Source: an uncultured Treponema sp. (lineage in GTDB: Bacteria; Spirochaetota; Spirochaetia; Treponematales; Treponemataceae). Taken from it: a stretch of DNA of 10,214 bases. Positions 1-6,052 of the stretch are shown in pieces. The translations under genes were made by a program, and so were the position numbers. The stretch lies in NCBI GenBank assembly GCA_938045195.1, contig CALINC010000002.1, forward strand, positions 1-10,214. The letters run 5' to 3'. Below the pieces are notes generated by a model that ran no database searches, was not told the DNA's origin, and worked only from the letters and a program-made list of their open reading frames with translations. Numbering within the stretch: the stretch's first letter is position 1; every line of letters begins with the position of its first letter.

Positions 1-7
1 TGCGTGA

Positions 8-51
8 AAAAACTTTTTTCAAAAATTTAATAATTTTTTCAAAAAGTTTTT
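8..51. repeat. A5CT5 / A5GT5 inverted pair before fliK
   Basis: An 11-base arm AAAAACTTTTT (8-18) is perfectly complementary to AAAAAGTTTTT (41-51), with an AT-rich loop between. The left arm is itself nearly a palindrome (GAAAAAACTTTTTTC, 6-20). The right arm is followed at once by TATGGAGG, so it abuts the fliK ribosome binding site. The same two arms, in the same order and followed by TATGGGAG, occur before flgE (2170-2277). I infer a dispersed repeat or a leader RNA structure. Low sequence complexity weakens the case for this copy taken alone. Confidence 0.55.
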
Positions 52-64
52 ATGGAGGTTCGAT

Positions 65-1468
65 ATGCAGACAGTTGATGTTCACAGTCAGGCACTACGG
101 CAAATGTACGAACCCGTACAGCCGAGAAAACTTGATTGGAATGAAAACCCGCATGAGACGGAAAAAGCTGATGCAGAACCTGTACGAAACGGAGATTCAT
201 TTCCGGCAATGATCGAAAAGATGATTGCAGCCGACAAGGAAGTAAAAAGAGGGCTGGCAAAAAAAATGTCCGCCGAAAACTCGGTACAAAAGGAAACAGG
301 AGGACTGAATTTCGATGAGCCGGAAGAGCTGCGGGAAAACGGCAAAAGCGGAATTGTGTCTATTTTGCAAAAGAACGAATTACACAATGGGGAAAATTCT
401 TTCGGCGGCTTAAAAAGTGTTAAAAATCCGGTAAAGGAAACACTTTCCAAAATGGAACGGCAGACTGCAGCCAACAAAGAAGCCGGCGGTGAAATTACAA
501 ACGGCTTACTTACCGATTTCGCCGAAACTTTTGACATCGAAGAGCTTTTACCGGAAGATTTGCCGGAGTATGAAGAAATCCCGCTAGCGGAAGAATTTGA
601 GCTTCTTGCCGATTCAAAAAATACCGGAAAGAAAAAAGATAATGAAGCCGCCTCAAAGGATGCAGGAATTTTACTTTCCGGTCAGCAACTAAATAAAGAC
701 ACCGCTCAGGCAAAGCTCAACAAAAAAGAACAAGCTGAAAAAAATTTTGCGCCGGTTGAAGAGAACGGAAAAACAAAAAAGCAGGCGCAAAAGCAAAACC
801 GCCCGGTAATTTCGGTAGAAGATTTACGTTTCGGAGAGAATACGGCAGCGAATACTTCCGTTCATGAAGCAGGCTCTGAGCAGCGCGTTGAAACCGATAA
901 TTCCGTAGATATGGTTATTGATTTTAAAGGTAAAGCTCAAGCAGGCGTACAGGGCGGGGAATATGGTTCTCAATCTTCTGCGGGAACACAAGGGGAAACA
1001 CAAAAAACGCCGCAAACTTTTTCAGCAATGCTTGCTCAAGAAATAAGAGAATCATCAGCCGATTTTGTCCGCGCTGGCAAAATTGTGTTACGCGATAATA
1101 ATGCCGGAGAAATCAGATTGCAGCTTCGTCCCGAAAACTTAGGTGCGGTAAAAATCAAACTTGAATTATCCGGCGGGAAAAAAGTTGTCGGTACCGTTAC
1201 GGTAGAAACAAAGGAAGCCTTTGAAGCCTTTGAGGAAAATCTTGACGGTCTAGCGCAAGAGTTTAAGCAAAACGGCTTTGAAGCTGCCGATTTCAATTTA
1301 AATTGGTCGGGTTCTTCTCCGCAAGAATCTTTTGCTCAAAATTTTGAAACCTTTGACAAAATTATATATCAAAATGCGGGTCAAAATTTAAGTAGTACTG
1401 AAAAAATTGCCGATACTTTAAGTACGTACGGTTATGTTTACGGTACGGCTATAGATATTTTAGTTTAA
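65..1468 (+). CDS. fliK: Flagellar hook-length control protein FliK (Treponema Tap1)
   Basis: A 467-residue protein that should measure hook length and switch export specificity from hook to filament subunits; it is secreted by the flagellar type III apparatus. About 340 N-terminal residues are low-complexity, rich in Lys, Glu, Asn and Gln, and probably disordered, as is usual for the FliK ruler. The recognisable part is the C-terminal Flg_hook domain at about residues 345-420, starting GEIRLQLRPENLGAVKIKLEL, the family signature, and running to NLNWSG. The ATG at 65 has GGAGG at 54-58, six bases upstream. The stop lies 12 bases before flgD. First place in the operon, ahead of flgD and flgE, matches tap1 of T. 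pallidum and T. phagedenis. The N-terminal part is poorly conserved in this family, so the call rests on the C-terminus and gene order. Confidence 0.9.
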   Translation: MQTVDVHSQALRQMYEPVQPRKLDWNENPHETEKADAEPVRNGDSFPAMIEKMIAADKEVKRGLAKKMSAENSVQKETGGLNFDEPEELRENGKSGIVSILQKNELHNGENSFGGLKSVKNPVKETLSKMERQTAANKEAGGEITNGLLTDFAETFDIEELLPEDLPEYEEIPLAEEFELLADSKNTGKKKDNEAASKDAGILLSGQQLNKDTAQAKLNKKEQAEKNFAPVEENGKTKKQAQKQNRPVISVEDLRFGENTAANTSVHEAGSEQRVETDNSVDMVIDFKGKAQAGVQGGEYGSQSSAGTQGETQKTPQTFSAMLAQEIRESSADFVRAGKIVLRDNNAGEIRLQLRPENLGAVKIKLELSGGKKVVGTVTVETKEAFEAFEENLDGLAQEFKQNGFEAADFNLNWSGSSPQESFAQNFETFDKIIYQNAGQNLSSTEKIADTLSTYGYVYGTAIDILV

Positions 1469-1480
1469 GAGAGGCGCAAT

Positions 1481-1993
1481 ATGCAGATAAATAGTATAAG
1501 TATGCCGGTTAATAATGCGGCTGAAACTGTTGCAGAGCGGTCGGAAGTTATAAAAAATCTCACTTTTGAGATGAGTCCCGAAGAAAAAATCCTGCGGGGA
1601 ATGGAAGTAGATATGTTAAACAAGCAAAATTTCGGAGAAAAGAGAGTTCCTAAACAGCAGCTCGGCAAGGAAGACTTTCTTCAACTTTTGATTACGCAGC
1701 TGACGCATCAAGACCCAACCTCTCCGATGGAAGATGCTCAATTTATCGGGCAAATGGCTCAGTTTTCATCGCTTGAACAGATGACGAATATGAATAAAAC
1801 TTTTTCCGCTCTTTCGGATATGCTTACCGGTTCCTTTGCAGTAAATGCAGTGGGTAAAAAAGTAGACTTGGATTTGGGCTCGACAAGACTTTCAGGATAT
1901 ATTTCAGCGGCAACACGGGGGGCAAACCCTGAAGTTATGGTAAACGGTAATTGGTACGAATGGTCAGCCGTTAAAACCGTATATTCAGAATAG
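1481..1993 (+). CDS. flgD: Flagellar hook capping protein FlgD
   Basis: A 170-residue hook scaffold (cap) protein that guides polymerisation of FlgE at the growing tip and is later removed. The FlgD N-terminal signature is clear: LGKEDFLQLLITQLTHQDP at residues 61-79, then SPMEDAQFIGQMAQFSSLEQM to about 101, followed by the helix before AVGKKVDL (123-130). After that only about 40 residues remain, enough for part of the Tudor-like fold but not for the FLGD Ig-like domain of the longer (about 230-residue) enteric proteins. I believe short FlgD is normal in spirochaetes rather than a truncation; the C-terminus shows no sign of frameshift. A purine-rich AAGAGAGG stretch at 1467-1474 serves as ribosome binding site and overlaps the fliK stop, which suggests coupling. 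Confidence 0.93.
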   Translation: MQINSISMPVNNAAETVAERSEVIKNLTFEMSPEEKILRGMEVDMLNKQNFGEKRVPKQQLGKEDFLQLLITQLTHQDPTSPMEDAQFIGQMAQFSSLEQMTNMNKTFSALSDMLTGSFAVNAVGKKVDLDLGSTRLSGYISAATRGANPEVMVNGNWYEWSAVKTVYSE

Positions 1994-2011
1994 GAATTAT
2001 ATTAAAAAGAA

Positions 2012-2041
2012 AACTTCTAAAATTTGAAATTTTTAGAAGTT
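2012..2041 (+). terminator. Hairpin after flgD, possible terminator or attenuator
   Basis: AACTTCTAAAA (2012-2022) pairs perfectly with TTTTAGAAGTT (2031-2041) around an 8-base loop, 18 bases after the flgD stop. The stem is AT-rich and no run of T follows it, so it is a poor classical intrinsic terminator. It could instead protect or define the 3' end of the fliK-flgD message. Confidence 0.4.
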
Positions 2042-2100
2042 GCCGATTAAGGATAAGCGATAAACGGTTCGGTGCAAATGGCTCCTCATCCGTTTATCTT

Positions 2101-2166
2101 TCGAGTTTGCCTCATCGGCAAACATCGCATTATATTATGTGCTTTTTCACTTCGTTGCAAAAGCAC
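2101..2166 (-). repeat. Diverged inverted copy of the tail hairpin repeat
   Basis: Read on the minus strand, this segment has the same order of parts as the repeats at 9943-10047 and 10111-10214: a hairpin with loop GCAACGAAGTGA (tail copy 2: GCAACAAAGTGA), an AT-rich linker ending TATAATGCGATG (tail: TATAATACGACG), a hairpin GTTTGCC-n5-GGCAAAC with identical arms, then ACTCG. The stem of the first hairpin differs in sequence from the tail copies but remains paired, which points to conserved RNA or DNA structure. The match may extend towards 2262, since GAAACATCAG on the minus strand (2253-2262) also precedes tail copy 1 (9915-9924) in the same order. Confidence 0.7.
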
Positions 2167-2169
2167 GGA

Positions 2170-2277
2170 AAAAACTTTTTTCGGAAGCTGATTCGCTATC
2201 CGCTTTAGCGGATACGATGAAAAATTTCCTTACAGAACAGAGCCGAAAGGCTCTGATGTTTCCTGCAAAAAGTTTTT
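2170..2277. repeat. A5CT5 / A5GT5 inverted pair before flgE
   Basis: AAAAACTTTTT (2170-2180) is complementary to AAAAAGTTTTT (2267-2277). These are the same arms as at 8-51 before fliK, but here they enclose about 86 bases with two further perfect hairpins, one with a GAAA tetraloop (2238-2255). The right arm runs directly into TATGGGAG, the flgE ribosome binding site. Recurrence of the same arms at two gene starts makes chance pairing of AT-rich DNA less likely. Confidence 0.6.
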
Positions 2278-2293
2278 ATGGGAGAAGAATTAT

Positions 2294-3685
2294 ATGATGA
2301 GATCATTATTTTCCGGCGTAAGCGGGATGCAAAATCACCAAACAAGAATGGATGTTATCGGTAATAACGTAGCAAATGTAAATACAACAGGTTTTAAACG
2401 CGGAAGAGTAAATTTTCAAGACCTTATTTCGCAGCAATTAAGCGGGGCTGCAAAACCGACGGAAGAAATCGGCGGTGTAAACCCGAAAGAAGTTGGGCTT
2501 GGTATGATGGTTGCAAGTATCGACACAATCTTTACGCAAGGTGCTTTGCAAACAACCGGTGTAAACACCGACTTGGCAATTCAGGGTAATGGTTTTTTTG
2601 TACTTAAATCGGGTGAAAAGAGCTTTTATACCCGTGCCGGTGCATTCGGTATTGATAGAGACGGTACGCTGGTAAATCCTGCGAACGGAATGAGGGTGCA
2701 AGGCTGGATGGCTCAAGAAACCGACGGCTTTAGGCTTATAAATACGTCCGGTCAAACTGAAGACTTAATTATTCCGATTGGGCAAAAAATTGACGCAAAG
2801 GCAACGACCAGTGTAAATTATGCCTGTAACTTAGATAAACGTTTACCCGAATTACCCGAAAATGCAAACAGAGCTCAAATTCTACAGTCTACATGGTCTA
2901 CCGAATTTAAAGTGTATGACAGCTTCGGCGAAACGCACGAACTGCAAATAGATTTTACCCGTGTTCCCGGAGAACAGAATGCTTGGCAGGCAACCGTAAA
3001 TGTAGACCCTGCAAATGCGGAAGCAACCGAAACACGAACCGGTGTGGGTACCACAGACGGAACGGGAAATACGTTTATTGTACGGTTTGATAATAATGGA
3101 CACTTGGCTTCCGTAACCGATACGGCAGGAAACGTAACGGCTCCTGCGGGGCAGGTTTTAATGCAAGTTTCTTTTAATGTTATCGGTGCAAATCCTGCCG
3201 AAGGCGGAGAAGCAACACGGCAGACATTTGATATAAACTTAGGCGAGATAGGAACTTCAAAAAATACGATAACCCAGTTTTCAGATAAAAGCACCACAAA
3301 AGCATACGAACAGGACGGTTACAACATGGGCTATCTTGAAAACTTTAGAATCGACCAGAGCGGTATCATTACCGGAGTTTATTCCAACGGAGTACGGCAG
3401 GAAATCGGGCAAATCGCAATGGCAAGTTTTGCAAACCAGGGAGGTCTTGAAAAAGCCGGAGAAAATACATTCATTCAGTCCAATAACTCAGGTGTTGCAA
3501 ATATTTCAGTTTCCGGTACAGTAGGAAAGGGTAAACTTATCGGCGGAACTTTGGAAATGAGTAATGTTGATTTGGCAGACCAATTCGTTGATATGATTGT
3601 AACGCAAAAAGGTTTTCAGGCAGGTGCAAAAACAATTCAAACTTCCGATACAATGCTTGAAACCGTCTTGAATTTGAAGCGATAA
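2294..3685 (+). CDS. flgE: Flagellar hook protein FlgE, lysinoalanine cross-linking type
   Basis: A 463-residue hook subunit, the universal joint joining the periplasmic filament to the motor. The N-terminus (MMRSLFSGVSGMQ, then NNVANVNTTGFKRGR at 24-38) is the flagellar rod/hook N-terminal motif. LAIQGNGFFVL at 94-104 is typical of FlgE, and the last 50 residues (NVDLADQFVDMIVTQKGFQA to the end) form the Flg_bbr_C domain. The protein has one cysteine, C178 (NYACNL), and a lysine at 165 (IGQK). These match the Cys178 and Lys165 reported to make the lysinoalanine cross-link in T. denticola FlgE, a link needed for motility in spirochaetes. GGGAG at 2280-2284 precedes the first ATG. A second ATG follows directly, but the first gives the numbering that fits the cross-link sites. 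It is set apart from flgD by a 300-base hairpin-rich gap. Confidence 0.98.
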   Translation: MMRSLFSGVSGMQNHQTRMDVIGNNVANVNTTGFKRGRVNFQDLISQQLSGAAKPTEEIGGVNPKEVGLGMMVASIDTIFTQGALQTTGVNTDLAIQGNGFFVLKSGEKSFYTRAGAFGIDRDGTLVNPANGMRVQGWMAQETDGFRLINTSGQTEDLIIPIGQKIDAKATTSVNYACNLDKRLPELPENANRAQILQSTWSTEFKVYDSFGETHELQIDFTRVPGEQNAWQATVNVDPANAEATETRTGVGTTDGTGNTFIVRFDNNGHLASVTDTAGNVTAPAGQVLMQVSFNVIGANPAEGGEATRQTFDINLGEIGTSKNTITQFSDKSTTKAYEQDGYNMGYLENFRIDQSGIITGVYSNGVRQEIGQIAMASFANQGGLEKAGENTFIQSNNSGVANISVSGTVGKGKLIGGTLEMSNVDLADQFVDMIVTQKGFQAGAKTIQTSDTMLETVLNLKR

Positions 3686-3708
3686 TATAGTATACTGTAG
3701 GATATTTT

Positions 3709-3906
3709 ATGATACAGGTAACACGGCTAAACGGGACAAAATATTGGATAAACCCTCATCAAATTGAAACGATAGAGTGTAATCCCGATGTTACACTCCA
3801 GATGCTTTCGGGAAAATTTTATATAGTCAAAGAAAGCCCCGAACAGCTTCTTGAGGCAATAACCGCTTACCGCCGTAAAATAGGCTTATTTAAAAATGAA
3901 TTGTAA
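3709..3906 (+). CDS. flbD: FlbD/SwrD family small motility protein
   Basis: A 65-residue protein of the FlbD family (treponemal ORF4), called SwrD in Bacillus subtilis. The family pattern is visible: a start MIQVTRLNGTKYWINPHQIE, then IECNPDVTLQMLSGKFYIV and the end segment ESPEQLLEAITAYRRKI. In B. subtilis, SwrD raises motor torque, and its gene also sits between flgE and fliL. Placement here between flgE and motA-motB fits a role with the stators, which is inference for this organism. There is no signal peptide or membrane segment, so it is probably cytoplasmic or peripheral. AGGA at 3699-3702 is the likely ribosome binding site, 23 bases after flgE. It should not be confused with the unrelated Caulobacter FlbD response regulator. 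Confidence 0.9.
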   Translation: MIQVTRLNGTKYWINPHQIETIECNPDVTLQMLSGKFYIVKESPEQLLEAITAYRRKIGLFKNEL

Positions 3907-3924
3907 CGGTAAAAAGGGGAAGAT

Positions 3925-4704
3925 ATGGATATAGCGTCGTTTATAGGTTTATTTGGAGGACTTGGAGTTGTAGCGTTCGGTGCCTTTGTAGGCGGTTCGC
4001 TTGGTGGTCTTATTGACGTTGCTTCAATGTTTATCACAATCGGCGGTTCTTATATGTGCTTGTTTTTGACATATCCTCTGTCGTATACAATCGGTATTTT
4101 CAAGGTTATGAGCAGGGTTTTTAAAACAGCGGATTACGGCGAAAAGAACCTTGTTCAAAAATTTGTAGCCTTATCCGAAAAAAGCCGAAGAGCAGGGATT
4201 CTTGCTTTGGAAGAAGATGTTGAAGACTTTGAAGATACTTTTATGCGTACCGGCTTGCGAAATGTCGTTGACGGTATTGACGGCGAAGCCATCCGCGCTT
4301 TAATGGAAAATGAACTTAACCAAATGGAAGAACGGCACAATACGTGGATATCGCTTGTAAATGCTTGGGCGACTCTTGCCCCCGGTTTCGGAATGTTAGG
4401 AACAGTTATCGGTCTTATAGGAATGTTGTTAAATATTGAAGACAAAAGCTCTTTAGGACCTAACATGGCTGTTGCTCTTGTTACGACATTGTACGGGTCT
4501 ATGCTGCAAAACTGGCTTTTTGTTCCTATATCGACAAAACTTACTTATCAAAATAACTTGGAAGTAAAAGCTAGGGAAATGATTATAGAAGGCGTTTTAG
4601 CCCTTCAGGCGGGAGATAACCCCAGAATCTTGGCTCAAAGGCTTGTAACCTATTTGAGCCCTGCCGATAGAAAAGCGATTGAGGCGGAAGTCTTAAAGGA
4701 TTAA
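3925..4704 (+). CDS. motA: Flagellar motor stator protein MotA
   Basis: A 259-residue inner-membrane stator subunit that with MotB forms the ion channel driving flagellar rotation. Four hydrophobic segments lie at about residues 3-24, 31-52, 146-170 and 180-203. The large cytoplasmic loop contains SRRAGILALEEDVEDF (87-102), with the Arg and Glu cluster that contacts FliG in well-studied MotA proteins. APGFGMLGTVIGLIGML (152-168) carries the conserved proline (P153) at the channel, and P201 (FVPIS) corresponds to the second conserved proline. GGGGAAG ends three bases before the ATG. The stop is separated from the motB start by one base, so translation is probably coupled. Confidence 0.97.
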   Translation: MDIASFIGLFGGLGVVAFGAFVGGSLGGLIDVASMFITIGGSYMCLFLTYPLSYTIGIFKVMSRVFKTADYGEKNLVQKFVALSEKSRRAGILALEEDVEDFEDTFMRTGLRNVVDGIDGEAIRALMENELNQMEERHNTWISLVNAWATLAPGFGMLGTVIGLIGMLLNIEDKSSLGPNMAVALVTTLYGSMLQNWLFVPISTKLTYQNNLEVKAREMIIEGVLALQAGDNPRILAQRLVTYLSPADRKAIEAEVLKD

Positions 4705-4705
4705 A

Positions 4706-5422
4706 ATGGCAAAGAAGAAAAAAGGACCTAAAGCCGCTTCCAGCGGTTGGCTTAATACGTATGCAGATATGGTTACTCTTATGATGTGCTTCTTTGTTAT
4801 GCTTTTTGACCCGTCTGAAGTTGATATACTTCAACTGCAAGCCCTTTCCGCGACGATTAGTTCCGACCCGACCGGCGGAGGTGTCTCGCTTTCGGTAGGC
4901 TCGCTTTCGGACTTGGGGAATACGATAAGCTCTCTTCCATCTATGGAAAAGGGAAAGGCTTTAGGTACCGCATTGAAAAAAGCCGTATCGCTTTTTGCAC
5001 CGGACATAAAAACAAATAAAATTGCCGTAACAAGCGATGAAAGAGGCTTGGTAATAAGTTTAGCTTCGGATATGTTCTTTTATCCGGGAAGTGCCGAACT
5101 TAATATTGCAGAATCTAGAGATACGCTTTTAAATCTCTCGCAATTTTTGGCTTCCGATGATCTTGCAGGCAAGCGGTTTAGGGTTGAGGGACATACCGAT
5201 ACAGGCGTTACAAACCCGGAAGTATGGAAAAGCAACTGGGAACTTTCTTCCGCAAGAGCAATAAATGTACTACATAGTCTTACCGATTTCGGTTCGCAAG
5301 AAGCACGATTTTCGGTAGCCGGCTATGCGGATACCCGCCCGATTTTCAGTAATGATACGGCTGAAGGCAGGGCATATAATAGAAGAGTTGATATAATTAT
5401 TCTGGACGAAGGACATTTTTAG
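4706..5422 (+). CDS. motB: Flagellar motor stator protein MotB
   Basis: A 238-residue stator anchor. A basic N-terminus (MAKKKKGPK) is followed by a single membrane segment, WLNTYADMVTLMMCFFVMLF (15-34), with the ion-binding aspartate at D21. A linker follows, then an OmpA-like peptidoglycan-binding domain at about 111-233, with FRVEGHTDTG (158-167), NWELSSARA (177-185), GYADTRP (206-212) and NRRVDI (225-230). It fixes MotA/MotB to the cell wall. AAAGGA at 4695-4700, inside the end of motA, is the ribosome binding site. D-M-V followed by CFF in the membrane segment has some likeness to sodium-type stators, so the coupling ion is not settled by the sequence. Confidence 0.97.
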   Translation: MAKKKKGPKAASSGWLNTYADMVTLMMCFFVMLFDPSEVDILQLQALSATISSDPTGGGVSLSVGSLSDLGNTISSLPSMEKGKALGTALKKAVSLFAPDIKTNKIAVTSDERGLVISLASDMFFYPGSAELNIAESRDTLLNLSQFLASDDLAGKRFRVEGHTDTGVTNPEVWKSNWELSSARAINVLHSLTDFGSQEARFSVAGYADTRPIFSNDTAEGRAYNRRVDIIILDEGHF

Positions 5423-5431
5423 TGATATAAT
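5403..5431 (+). promoter_or_regulatory. Candidate sigma-70 extended -10 promoter before fliL
   Basis: A perfect TATAAT (5426-5431) is preceded by TG one base upstream (5423-5424), giving an extended -10. A partial -35, TGGACG (5403-5408, four of six bases), lies at the ideal 17-base spacing. The site spans the motB stop codon and points into the 66-base gap before fliL, the only sizeable gap between flbD and fliY. It could supply extra transcript for fliL-fliM-fliY. Activity is inferred from sequence alone. Confidence 0.45.
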
Positions 5432-5488
5432 GTGTAAGGTTCTTTTTGAGCTTTTGCACCTTGGAATTAAACAAATGAGGAGTAAAAT

Positions 5489-6037
5489 ATGGCTGATAAC
5501 AACTTAATGGATGACGGCGATGATATGCAGGACAGCTCCGTTGGTGCAGTTTCTGCAAAAAAACGAGGCTCAGGTCTTATTTCTACGCTGATTAAATGGA
5601 TTGCAATTGTTTTAGCTAATTTGATAATTATTGTTACCGTTGTAGTTATTACAATGAATATACGTGATAAAAAAGGAAAATCATACTCCGAATATCCTGT
5701 TTCGGAAGAATACAGAGATACGCGTGAAGTGTTGCAATGGTATCAAGCAATAGGAAGTTTAAAAGTACATAGTGCAGATAGAATTCCTGCAACGGTAATT
5801 ACGGAAATAGCTATAGGTTATACAAATAATGATAAGGCTACTCCGCAGGAACTTTCTTCACGAAAAATTGAAATAATTGATTTTTTGAGATCGTACTTTA
5901 AAAGCAAAACCGTTGCAGAATTAAAACAGGAAGAAAAAATTAAGATAGAAATCAAAAACGAAATAAATGATAATATCTTAACCAAAAATAAAATAAAAGA
6001 TGTTCGTTTTACTCAATATGATATTATTGAGCAGTAA
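5489..6037 (+). CDS. fliL: Flagellar basal body-associated protein FliL
   Basis: A 182-residue single-span membrane protein. A cytoplasmic N-terminus rich in Asp and Met (1-30) leads to one hydrophobic segment at about 33-57 (WIAIVLANLIIIVTVVVITM), then a periplasmic FliL domain. The C-terminal end has the family pattern: RKIEIIDFLRSYFKSKTVAEL, then IKIEIKNEINDNIL and the final VRFTQYDIIEQ, like the FliL ending that precedes fliM in many bacteria. FliL surrounds and supports MotAB stators and, in spirochaetes, helps orient and power periplasmic flagella. GAGGAG at 5474-5479 is a strong ribosome binding site. It follows motB after a 66-base gap that holds a candidate promoter, and lies 15 bases before fliM. 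Confidence 0.95.
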   Translation: MADNNLMDDGDDMQDSSVGAVSAKKRGSGLISTLIKWIAIVLANLIIIVTVVVITMNIRDKKGKSYSEYPVSEEYRDTREVLQWYQAIGSLKVHSADRIPATVITEIAIGYTNNDKATPQELSSRKIEIIDFLRSYFKSKTVAELKQEEKIKIEIKNEINDNILTKNKIKDVRFTQYDIIEQ

Positions 6038-6052
6038 AACAAAGGGAGAGCC

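Larger units (their letters stand above)
1994..2293. other. Hairpin-rich non-coding gap between flgD and flgE
   Basis: This 300-base stretch has no plausible gene. It holds a run of inverted repeats: 2012-2041 (11-bp stem), 2059-2098 (GATAAACGG / CCGTTTATC, 9-bp stem), 2105-2123 (GTTTGCC / GGCAAAC), 2139-2166 (GTGCTTTT / AAAAGCAC), 2197-2214 (TATCCGC / GCGGATA) and 2238-2255 (CAGAGCC, GAAA loop, GGCTCTG). The last two sit inside an outer pair, 2170-2180 with 2267-2277. No convincing promoter was found; TATATT at 2131-2136 with TTGCCT at 2107-2112 is only a weak pair at 18-base spacing. I infer repeat insertion and/or a structured leader or processing region that separates flgD from flgE. Confidence 0.75.

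Noticed and set aside
2042..2049. GCCGATTA resembling a sigma-28 -10 box (GCCGATAA)
   Set aside because: The required TAAA element is not at the 15-base spacing, and the site sits directly against the arm of the 2012-2041 hairpin.
2875..3297. 140-codon minus-strand open frame opposite flgE
   Set aside because: It is a shadow of the well-supported flgE gene, with unusual Pro/Ser/Val/Cys composition and no recognisable domain.
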